Assembly (NCBI GenBank): GCA_025267735.1
Contig: CM046299.1
Location: 32,006,887-32,070,886 of the forward strand
Reading direction: 5' to 3'
Source: Mactra quadrangularis
Taxonomy: Eukaryota > Mollusca > Bivalvia > Venerida > Mactridae
Length of the DNA stretch: 64,000 nucleotides
Positions 24,501 through 36,500 of the stretch are shown here, one piece after another. Numbering within the stretch: the first letter of the stretch is position 1; every line of letters begins with the position of its first letter. Below the pieces are notes generated by a model. It did no database searches. It was not told where the DNA came from and saw only the letters and a list, made by a program, of their open reading frames with translations. The position numbers were made by a program, and so were the translations under genes.

Positions 24501-27500
24501 CACATGGGCTACTCTTACATTAAATTTGGTGAACTTAGGTACATTGGTGGTTCAGATATTGTCCGGACAAGTTTTACCTATTTTAAGTCCCAGTGACCTT
24601 GACCTTTAACCCTGGGGTCTCAAAATCAATAGGGAACCTCCTCCACCCAAGGGCTATCAACACATAAAATTTAAGGAACCTAGGTTCATCCTTTCTTGAG
24701 TTATCATCCGGACAAGCAATTGTCCACGGACGGACAGACGGACAGACGGACAGACGGACAGACGGACAGACGGACAACAGCATAACATAATACGACCGTT
24801 TTTTCAAAACGGGCGTATAAAAAGGTCAAAGTCAGAAAAACAACATAGACAACCACATTTTAACAATGGTCAACAATAATCATACATGAATCAAGGTTTA
24901 AATACTACGGGGAAAGGTTTATCTGTTATATTCTCTTGAGATCTAAGTGTTTCTATCCCACCCACCATTTAGCTTTACTTGCAATGTTTCAATACCCACC
25001 TACCATTTAGTCCTACTTGTATTGTTTCCTTACCCACCTACAATTTAGCTTTACTTTTAATGTTTCCTACCCCACCTACCATTTAGCTTTACTTGTAATG
25101 TTTCCTACCCCACCTACCATTTAGCTTTACTTGTATTGTTTCCTTACCCACCTACCATTTAGCTTTACTTTTAATGTTTCCTACCCCACCCACCATTTAG
25201 CTTAACTTGTAATGTTTCCTACCCCACTCACCATTTAGCTTTACTTGTATTGTTTCCATACCCACCCACCATTTAGCTTTACTTGTAATGTTTCCTACCC
25301 CACTCACCATTTAGCTTTACTTGTATTGTTTCCATACCCACCTACCATTTAGCTTAACTTGTAATGTTTCCTACCCCACCTACCATTTAGCTTTACTTGT
25401 AATCTTTCCTACCCCACCCACCATTTAGCTTTATTTGTAATGTTTCCTACCCCACCCACCATTTAGCTTTTCATGTAATGTTTCCTACCCCACCCACCAT
25501 TTAGCTTTTCATGTAATGTTTTCTACCCCACCCACCATTTAGCTTTTCATGTAATGTTTCCTACCCCACCCACCATTTAGCTTTTCATGTAATGTTTTCT
25601 ACCCCATCTACCATTTAGTCCTACTTCTAATGTGATAAAGATACAAAAAGACTATTTTGTCATCTGTTTGTGTTTTATGTGGCACCCTGCAGGAAAACAA
25701 TGTGACATTGAGAAATTCAGCCACCATAAAAAGGCAGACATTTTAGCTTTCTAATATTTATACATCATACAATCAATTTGAAATGTTTCATATATAAATT
25801 GATTGCCTTTAAAATGTAACTTAAAGACTAAAACTGTTACGGAATTTTTTCAATAAGAAACATTAAAGTAATGTGACATGCACAATTTATGTAACAATTA
25901 AAATGCTTTAAACTTGAAATATAAAACAACTTATTTGTAGTCAAATGACTAGTTTTGGAAGAGTGGTTGGGATGAGAATCAAACATTTATTTTCCTATGT
26001 CTTTACACACTAATATTCTAAATATTTGAGACCATTTATATTCAAATCAGCATCATTACAGGGAAAGTTTCATAGTATTATATCTCTAATTCTAAAATTC
26101 ATGATCTTTACTAGAAAGCTTTCAATTATATTTTATAGTGCATTGTAATAGCAAACTCATGTTTAATAGTGATTTCAGTTAAAGATACAAACATTAATTT
26201 TTATAACTGCAAAATTTATATGATGATCTTTAAGTGTATTAAGCCATAACTGAATGATTATGCCAAATAAATTTCAACATGTATAAAACATTGAGGTCTC
26301 ACATTCTAACACAGATCTGTATTATTTAAAATAAAGAATCATAACTCTAGTGACCATAACATTTCTATAGTTTAAAAAGCTTGTTGAAATAATTCTTATA
26401 GTTGTATGAATACTCATCATATCAAATAATTTATCAGTAGATTTATCTATGTATAGTATAACAAGCAAAGTGTTGTCAATATGATAAGTATCCATGTTGT
26501 AATTCCAGACTGTATAACAAGTTTATTTTGGAATGCTATCTTAATGTACAAATAACAAGGAAGCAAATATAGACATCATACATGTATAAGTAAGCCATGT
26601 TATAGTGATTAAAGTGTACTTTGTGTGCACAGAGATATCAAGCTGTGCTGTCTCTCAATCAATACTTATAAAGTACTTACACCAAGTTTGTTCATACAAG
26701 ACAATGTTCTGTAAGCTACACCAAGACCACAGGCAGGTACATCTATAGGATTAAGTAGATCACATTCACCTACAGCCAGGTTCCATTTAAAACATGGCTG
26801 TGGGTCACATGTCTGAGTCTCACTTAAATGAGGACATCTTTGTCCAGTACCTCTAGCCTCTGTTAATACAGTACGAGTTCTGTATCTTTGACCTATAAAT
26901 ATAAACAGAAGTATAGTTATACATGAGTATAGCACAGGGATATGTCATGTGACCTTCCTTTGATATCTAATATATATTGTATATGTAACTCAAGTATATT
27001 CTTTTTATAAAATTAGGAAGTATGTATCTGGTATGTTCTTGTTTTATATAGCACACCTCTGATATTGTCTAGTCTAGACAGTATTGTTACTGTAATAAAT
27101 ATGTCATACATCAGTCATAAAGTCTCCTTCTAGTCTCACTATTATATGTATACATTCCATTGATTCAATATATATCTATATATGAAAGTTTAGCACTCAA
27201 GTTCAATGGTTTCCTTAATATATAAAGGTCAAGGAAATGTTATAAGGAACTATTTAGTGTCATGTTTTGAGAATCATCTGCAACAATTTATTTCAGACAT
27301 CAGTATCAGGTTTTAACTAGATTTACTCTATAAAATGTTAAATACTAACTTGATTGACCTTCATCAGGATGTATTATATTAATATTTCACTGAGTATATA
27401 CTTGTAAATTAGAGTTGAACACCTGTGTGAGATGTGATGCACATACATAAGTTGCAGCATGTTATAACAGGAACCATGCTATATAATGATCAGTGTCAGC

Positions 27501-30500
27501 ATGTACTTATTCTTTCATGTAGTTAGACTCAAACCTAAGTCCTTTCTTCAATGATAGATGCTACAGAGATTTAAAGTCACTAAGATTTCTGCTAGACTTC
27601 AAAACAGGTAAGGTTTCAGGCGACAACAAGCCTTACAAATTTAAGTACATTAAGTACATTAACCAATGTTCCAATTTAGTAAAATAAGTTAGGGATTTTA
27701 TTGCATTTTTATAAATGTAATTTGTAAATGATATAATTCGGAAAATATTTTGACCAGTTTCTTATTTTGTTGCTGTAAATTCCTATAGCACTTAATAGGT
27801 GGAAATAGTTTAAACCTTACAATATGAATATATGCATATTTCATGAAGAAAACTTCACATAAGGGAATTCATCAGAAGTCAGAAACAAGTGGAAGAAATC
27901 TGATACATTGAATACAGTATGCAGGAGACATTATACATATACTGTTTGTCCTTAATATTTTCACTAGGTAGAATGGTGCAACTTCAACCATATATTCAAT
28001 GAGAACAACATATCCTGTTGTGGCGTAACACTGTATGTATGCATTGTGGACCTGTATGTAGTTTGGGCCTTGTTTGTCTGTGTGATAATAGGCACTACGG
28101 GCTAACTGTGGACACCCCAGCTATGACTGAGTTCTCTTTTGTACTGCTTGTCCACAACATGTTTGAGCAGAGACAAAAACTTCTCTTTACATATCACATT
28201 TGATACATGAACTTAAGTTAACTAATAAATGTTTAAAGTATAGACATTTTAAAGTATATGTCCACACTTTAAATAATGATACAGGGACCAAATTGAACAT
28301 ATTATAATTCTTTTTTTCACTTTCAAATAACAAATCATGAACACAGCATAACAACAAAACTTTCTCTAGCTCTAAATATCAATTGCACTAAACACAATTT
28401 TCACTCCTTCCAGGGCACTAGCCAACTTTTGGGAACAGGTACCCATACCCTCAGGAAGGGGAATTTTGCATTGTTTCAAGACAATATGAGAAATTTTTCA
28501 GTCAACTCATAAATGCGGACAGTTGTGACTTCACACTGACAAATACTAGTAAATCAAATAGACCTGAAACTGTTCCTATACTGTCTTTTCTCTTACCATG
28601 TTTAAGCAAGTAAAATTTATATCATAGTTTTGGGAGTCATTTGCATTTTTGTTCTTCAATTTCAAGAGGAAATTTTATCTCAGATAGGGGAAGAAACATG
28701 TGATTTTGGGAGGGAAAGGGGACCAATATTTGGCCCTAAAATATGCCAAACAAGTGCCCTGTCTTCTTAAACTCATTATATGCAATGAGTTGGCTAATGA
28801 GTCTTGTTAACCTGCAAATAAATTTTGGACTTCTAATCAAAATCTAGCAATTGTTATTTTCGAATTTAAAGAATGAACACTTTTGCAGTACACTTCCATA
28901 TTAGCATGCATTAAAGGTTCTTTGTTATGAACTCATTAGATTTTAAACATCACAACTTAACTATATTGTATCTATATTATCGTTGTACCGATGATCAGGA
29001 ATAATCGATTAACGACTAGTTGGAAGCTTCCAATTCTGATAATCGATTAAACTTTATCATAATCCATCATCGCTTAGAAAGGAGGATAGGCTATTTAAGG
29101 ACAATAACATATTTTCATGTATCTAAACTGTTATTAAAAATGTTTTACATACATGTCATTTGTGTCCGACTTGTATTGGACTCCGATATATCTAGTTCAA
29201 GTTCCAAAAATACAGCTACTATACTAGTCAAGAGAACTAAGCAATCGATCATTTATTTTTATTGGTTTCTATGATTTTTAATTTTTATTACGTTTTTGAC
29301 ACATTTGACTAAAGAAAAAATATTTTCTAATCCATAGCACATGAATTTTATAAGGATTCACAGTAAAACATGCATGCAAAATCAAACTTATCAGAAACCG
29401 ATAATAATCGGAAGAATCGCATCAACAACAGAAACCGATTCCAACAGATGATCGATTACGATTTTCAGTCGATGTCCCACCACTAATCTATATCATATTG
29501 CACCAGATATATGCAACCCTAAGTTTTTACAAGTGTTTGCTTATTGGTAATAGAGTCACCCAATTCTCTCTATATCAAAGTAAATAACACCATTGTCCTA
29601 CTTTTTATAGGAAGGTAGTGACCTGTCATGACCAGGAATTGAACCCTAGTTATCTTACATAAAGTATAGCATACTATGGAATTTAATTAAGGCTGAAGAT
29701 TGGTACAATAAGGTAGTAAGTAGCATGCTATAAATAAGAAATCATGGATTAAGTATATAAATATTAAATTAAAAGACACTGAAGCCATATAAGACTAATA
29801 TATGTCAGAGTTTGTGTGTTAAACTGTGATATTAATGCAGTGACAAGTATTCATTTTTATTTGAAATGGAAATCAGTGAGAACCTTATTTGTTTAATTGA
29901 AATGTCATATATACCTTAAAAGACATGTCATAAGTCTTATAACCCATTTTTATATAATATATTTAAACACAAATCAATGCCACATAAATAGAAATTCAAT
30001 AAAGTTTCAACCATATGATTTATAAAAATTGGTTTAGTTAACCCATGATGTCTGTAAATTTTTTAACATGATTTCAAACATGCACTTTGTCTTCTCCAAG
30101 GCATTTTCCAGAACATTACAAAACACACATGTTTTCATTCATCTAATCAAATACAAAAAATACAATAGTAAAGATTTCACAACAAGTGTATTGGAAGAAA
30201 ACAGTGCTATCAACAGAACTGAATAGAATAAAATAAGATAGAATAAAAGTTGGAGCAATAGAAATCACTGGCAGACCATGATGTAGAACACTTTTGCATT
30301 GACAGTGCAGAAATGATTCCCATGGATGTATGTACATACAAAAACATGAGAACAACAGAAAAGTATAAAATGTTTTCTGATGGTTTGACATATCTTGACA
30401 AAGCATCATTCAAATTTTTCCTGGATTTGCAATCAGTTGCTATTGTTTTACTATCATATAGGGTAAACTTTGGCTGTCACAATACACCATAAGCATATCC

Positions 30501-33500
30501 CGATAAACTGCAATACGCTGGCACCATATCGCGATATGTACTATGATATATTGTGGGCTTTTAGATTTGTTGTGCCTCTGCTGTATTTAACCTAAACATT
30601 GCAAATCTAAAATGCAGCTACTAATATTATCTACCCTCTTTAAGTATTTACGGTCATTTAGGAGAGTGATGCGCCCCCAACAGTAAAATTCTTGTAACTT
30701 AATGTTAGATGGAATGAACAATGGAAAAACTGACGTTTCTCTACTTTTATCTCGTGAAGGAAAGAATTTTCCAATGAAATAAAAAATATAGCCAAATACC
30801 AGTACATACGGTACATATTGCCGCAGCTGCGTTTTGCAATATACTGGTGTAACAGGCCAGTTTTTTCCCCAGGGGAAGAACTGGGCCGGCTCGGTTTTTC
30901 CCCCGGGGAAAGAACTGACTAGTCAGTTTCTTCCCCCCAGTCAGTTTTTCCCCCACACAAGTTAAAATTTTCTTCACATGTTTTTTTATAACTTTTCTAA
31001 ATATACCCTTATATCAATGATTCATGTAACAATAACAGTTTATAATGCCTTTGAACTTATTTATTAAGTAATTAATAATTATTTTAATTTTTCAGCCAAC
31101 CTCTTTCACCTGATTTTGTTTTTTTAATTACATTTCCGACATAAGATTACTCGCCTATACTGCCCATTCATTGGTTTAAATGAATTTTTTGGACATTAAA
31201 TTCATTGGACTTCCATATGACATGGGGGGGGGAAACTGGACTAGGGTGGGGGAAAAACTGACTGGGTCGGCCTGGTTTTTCCCCCACCTGGCTATGAAGG
31301 GCAATGAATTAAATGTCCAAGAAATTCATTTTAACCTATGAAAAAGCATTTTTAAAGTGAAATGTTAAGATAAAACGATATTTGAAACTAGAATTACCTT
31401 CTTGTAGAAAAAAAGACACGGGGGAAAAACTGGTCTAGGGTGGGGGAAAAAACTGACTGGGTCGGCCTGGTTTTTCCCCCCACCTGGCTATGAAATGTCA
31501 ATGAATTAACTATCCAAGGAATTCATTTTAACCTATGGAAAAGCATTTTTAAAGTGAAATGTTAAGATAAAATGACTTTTATGACTAGAACAACCTCCTT
31601 GTAGAAAAAAAGACATGGGGGAAAAACTGGACTAGGGTGGGGGAAAAACTGACTGGGTCAGCTTGGTTTTTCTCCATCTGACTGTCCCCATGTTTATGGT
31701 TTTATGTCTACTTATTGATATAAAAACCTTGATGACTAATATTTGCATTTTATTATCATTTGTAGCTAGTTTTATATTAAAATGAGGAAATGTAATGATG
31801 GAAATAGGTTAAGAGGTGTTGTGAAATATTGGTATTCAGTGAAGCATGAAAAAGACTAAATTAGAAGTTCTAAGACAGTAAAAAACTGATTTAATAGCAT
31901 AAATATTTAATATAACTAAGTACATTATTGTAGAAAAGATGAAAACATTATGTAGACAAAATTTTAACTTGGGAGGGGGAAAAAACTGACTGGGGGGGGA
32001 AGAAACTGACTAGTCAGTTCTTTACTCGGGGGAAAAACCAGGCCGGCGGGGGGAAGCATATATATGTATATCATGACAGCCCTAGGGACAACCCTGCAGA
32101 TTTTACCAAGGTATTTATCATAATGTTAGTATTTCATTGACCATTCTACAGTCATGAGCTGATGAAGAGAAGGTTCAGGATTGTTTTACATGTAATGCTT
32201 GGAAACCAAACATAGTTTGTAGAAAACAGTCATGTACATGTATATAATATCATGTAGTTAAAATAAAACAAGAAATAGCTTGTATGGTTAAAATTTTCTT
32301 CAGGAGTTTGTTTGTCAATTTTGTTGCAAAACATATTGATCTAGATTTGGGTTAAATCAAATAACATGAATGATCAATCTTTCACCGATTGTGGTCCTTT
32401 CCTATATTCTCAAGGTCAAAGAGTTTGGTAAAAGGTCATTTGTTTATATAGGTTCTTCTTTATGGAATAATCTTCAACAAAATATTAGAGATTATATAGT
32501 CTTTAAGAAATGTCATGGTCAAAACTAAACAGTACCTATTAAGCTTATTTTTGATTGAGTATAACTTTGAATTTCACAATAGTAGATTATTCAGTATTTT
32601 TTAGATTTAGCTGTTAATCAACTACTAAGCACATACTTTCGTCAGTGACTTACAACTTCCCTACATAATTAAGAATCATTGGTAGGAGGAAGAATGGCCA
32701 TAGAAATAATTTCATGACCAAGCTCCACCAGAGTATGCCCCGCCCGGGAATCAAACCCACAACCTTTCAGTAGATCAGTAGACTTGCGTGCTACCAACTG
32801 AGCTAACCATGCAACTAACTCAACAGGGTTGCCAGCATCATACATAAATAAAATTCCCTGACTTTTCACTGACTTTTCCCTGACCTAACTTCGTTTTTCA
32901 CTGACCAAAATTACTAAACTTAATCGACTTCCATCTCCCCTACAGCTGTCCAGTTCACCCGTAAGTATGTTTGTTTGGTTTTCCTTTTATTCTTTTAACA
33001 GTATGGTATTAATTTTTACAATAAAATTATGCTTTCAGGGCACCAGACAGGTACCCATACGTTCAGGAAGGGTAATTTTGCAATGTTTAAAGACAGTATT
33101 GCAAATTTTCAGTCAACTCATAAATTTGTACAGTTTTGACTAACCAGTCACATTCACTCTAAACTAAAGGATTTGAAAAGCTAGTTAGATTGTGACTGTT
33201 AAATGACAAATAAAACTACATTAAGTTGTTCTTAAACTTTCTACTCTCTTGGTACCAAAACATGTTTACGAACAAGTCTTATTTACAAACATAGTTACAG
33301 GAGTCATTTTTTAAATTGAAGGGGATCTGAGCCAGGGGAAAATACATATATGATTTTGAGAGGGGAATGGGTCCTATATTATTCCCCAAAATATACCAAC
33401 CAAGTGCCCTGGCTTTTTATAATAGATCTACACAAAGTTTAGTAATTTTATGTGAGTTGAAAAAAATGAAATTATGCATAATAAGCAAGCACATCTTAAA

Positions 33501-36500
33501 TGATTATACTAATATTATTCTATTATCATTGATGAAGAATGTATGTTTTAGCAACAAATGAGGAATCAAAGTATCACAAAACATATAAATTTTACTCGTC
33601 GAATTAAACAAAAAAAGATCAAAACTAAAGGTTAAGTAGCTTTATGGAATAGTAGACTAGAAGAATTATTAAATGCCTAGTAAAAAAAATATATCATAAA
33701 CTGTAAAAGCACTCAACAACATATCTATTTTACAAAGGTAAAACCACTGCTTGGTGTGGAGACTCAAACATGTTCCTACAACTTGTAAAAAGAAACTAAG
33801 ACACACAAAAGAATCTCAAAAACTTAAAATTCAAAGGTAACTTGACCTCATAACAAGTCAATAGTCATGTTAAAACTAACTATTACATCTGTAAGTGAAG
33901 CTCATAATCAGGTGTGAACAAATACAAGTCCCTACAAGTTAGTAAAGAAGGTTAATAAGCTCAGGGGGCAATAGTTGCAAAGCCTTTCTGTCTTCAAGTT
34001 TTTAAGTAATTATATTTGAGTGTAAACTTTGTTATATTAAATAAGATATAAAAGTCGAAAGAATAACTTAAAAAAGTAATTGTTAAAGCAATGTTATATA
34101 CAAAGAGACTGCCAAAGCCTAACAAAGTATAAAAAAGTCTCCACTGAAATTATTTTCCCCTGACTTTTCACTGACTTTCCAGGAATTTGATTTTTCACTG
34201 ACCAATGTTCAAAATTCCCTGACAATTCCCTGACCTTGAAAAATATCAGATTTCCCTGACTTTTCAAGTCCGCTGGCAACCCTGACTCAAGGATCTCAAG
34301 GACCACAACAGAAATAAGACTTAATGCTTTTTCTCTTTTTTTCATCATCCTTGATGAATAATGTTGTTTGATATAGCTATTGGGTAATGCATTCATATTG
34401 TTTATTATTGTATCCAAAACACCAGAACAGCATATATTTTTGACAGAAAATTTAAGAATGTGGCTTCTATGTTTGTTTACATTTCAAAAACTTTCATTTT
34501 AATCTCTCTTTAAGAAATCTGAGATAATCCCCTGACAGTCAAATCATAGCATGAAATGATTGGCTTGTGATCTTTTGTAATCGAACATCATTTTGGTTCA
34601 CATTTTGTATAAATCACTGTCTACAAGTACATGAAATGGCAAGATTCAGCAAGATTACACATTATTATTTAATCAATAGCATATAGGTTTGGACTTCTGA
34701 ATTTGAACCAATGACAGACAATGATGTAAAACCATATTCACATTTCTTGTTACGACTTAAAGGCAATATCTACCAGTGTATTTTTAGTTGGTTTTTTTTG
34801 TGTTTTTCCATTTTTTTATTTAATGAGAAAGCTAAATTTTGGCAATATTTTTGAGGCAAAACAAATATCAATGCAACATCATTTAAACAAAAATCTAATA
34901 AACTTTCACCTTCTAATTTATAAAAAACACATATAGGTTTAATTAATCTAAGATGTCTGTAAGGTAACCAAGTTTAATAAACTACAATAATTCCGACGAA
35001 GGGACACTTAGAGTAGTTTAGGAAGTACCGGTATGACAAAAGATAGAATATATCCGAGTTACAGTCAAATTTCTATATAATTATGTATATGTAATTATTT
35101 CTTCATTGTCCCCTAAATATAAATATATGTCAACAAAAAAGAAGGAATTTTGCTTCTTTATTTGCTCAAATATTTACACATATATTTATTATATATTTAC
35201 GAAGCATGACATATTAAGGCCCGGTTTCACCGCCAAAACTTTGTTGGAGCGTTACTTGAACAGCAGGAACAGAGATCTGGGAACCTAATTTCAACAACGC
35301 TCATTACCGTGCAAAAAATGTGAAAAAATTGAAAACACGGGCGTTGCCATAGGGGTGAACTGCTGTAGTGGGTGTTGCTATAGTGCTGGCTTAACCGTAG
35401 GGAACGGTTGTGAGTGTTGGTTTAGATGTGACACGTGCGTTGATATAGCGCCGTTCTGCGTATGCGTGCTTTGGCTAGGCAGGAGTTCAAAGTTGGTTTA
35501 GCGGCATATCGCATTGACTACGGAGCTTAACTATTTGAAGTTCTGAATGTGCCCATGCAAATGGGCTTCTGGTTCACTTCTGCTCGAATTTATAGCCTAG
35601 TGCTAGTCCTGCTCCGACACCTCCATACCATTGCCAAACCAAAGTTCATCACTGCAATAAAATGCTGAAGCAACGCCTGACAATGTTCAAGCAATCCTGT
35701 GTCCCCTCATAAAAAGCTTACAACCGCTCCACCAAAGTTTTTGCAACCTTAAATAACCCCACAGGGAAAGCAATCTAAGCAGAGGTGGTCCAGAGCAGTT
35801 CCATGTGTCTACGGACTTGTGTCTTACTGTGCCAAATTTTGACTGGGTGTTGTTGGAGCAGAAGTAAACTTTGCTGCAGCGGAAAATTCACGACTCGCGA
35901 TATTTTGTGCAGTTCAAGACATTCAGAGCGGTAGGAGGGACCATAAGCGAGGGCTGAGCGTACAGATCATTGCCTAAACGGGGATCAACTTTTCTTGAAT
36001 GGTAACGGGCAGTGATGAACTTTTTTCACAGCTCCAGGAACGCTCCAGCAAAGTTCTTGCGATGTGACCAGGCCATTAAGTATGCTAAATTCATTCATAA
36101 TATTTTTAGACTTTTGGCGATTTCGCGGAAAGGCTTAAATTATACTACAAGTCGAAAACTATCGACAGTTCAAATGCCTGACCAGTTTAACCTGCAGAGT
36201 GATACACGTGTCTCTGATATAATATGCAGTCAATTTTTAAGCGATAAAAGTAGTTCCCTCATCTGACAGCAAATCAAAGGTTTAGTTAATTACATATTCT
36301 ATGTTGAGAAGTTTATGTAGTAAGAGCAATAAAATGATTATTATATGGAAAGTGTCAGTAGCTGCTTAATGATACTGCGATAATTCATTGTATTAAGGAC
36401 TATGTAAAAGTTGAAATTACAGAAAGGCACCTTTAAGTACCGGCCCTCAAAAAGTTGGTTAGGGTAAATGCAGTGCTAAAATTATCATAATGTTTAATCA

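Larger units (their letters stand above)
5400..26680 (-). other. 21.3-kb intron between exons 5 and 6
   Basis: The largest intron. Repeats inside it are listed separately: LINE fragment, ~700-bp duplication, ~53-bp array, 2.7-kb inverted duplication, Tc1 fragment, ~160-bp array, foldback hairpin, four ACAAG elements and two minisatellite blocks. I see no gene or clear repeat in about 7500-8770, 9800-10100, 12850-13450, 15060-16150, 16820-17470, 19540-19840 and 25640-26660. Confidence 0.75.

Noticed and set aside
21115..24807. Many minus-strand open frames with MCQGYALLVLGLLGQRSRSQ-like starts (also 59700-61835)
   Set aside because: They are the same translation of the ~145-bp transposon core repeated over and over; the period breaks the frame and no protein family is recognised.
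29620..29660. Possible tRNA B box (reverse of GGAATTGAACCCTA)
   Set aside because: No matching A box at the right spacing and no tail shared with the other SINEs.
32669..32869. Open frame with GCGFDSRAGHTLVELGHEI
   Set aside because: It is the translated head and body of a tRNA-derived SINE.
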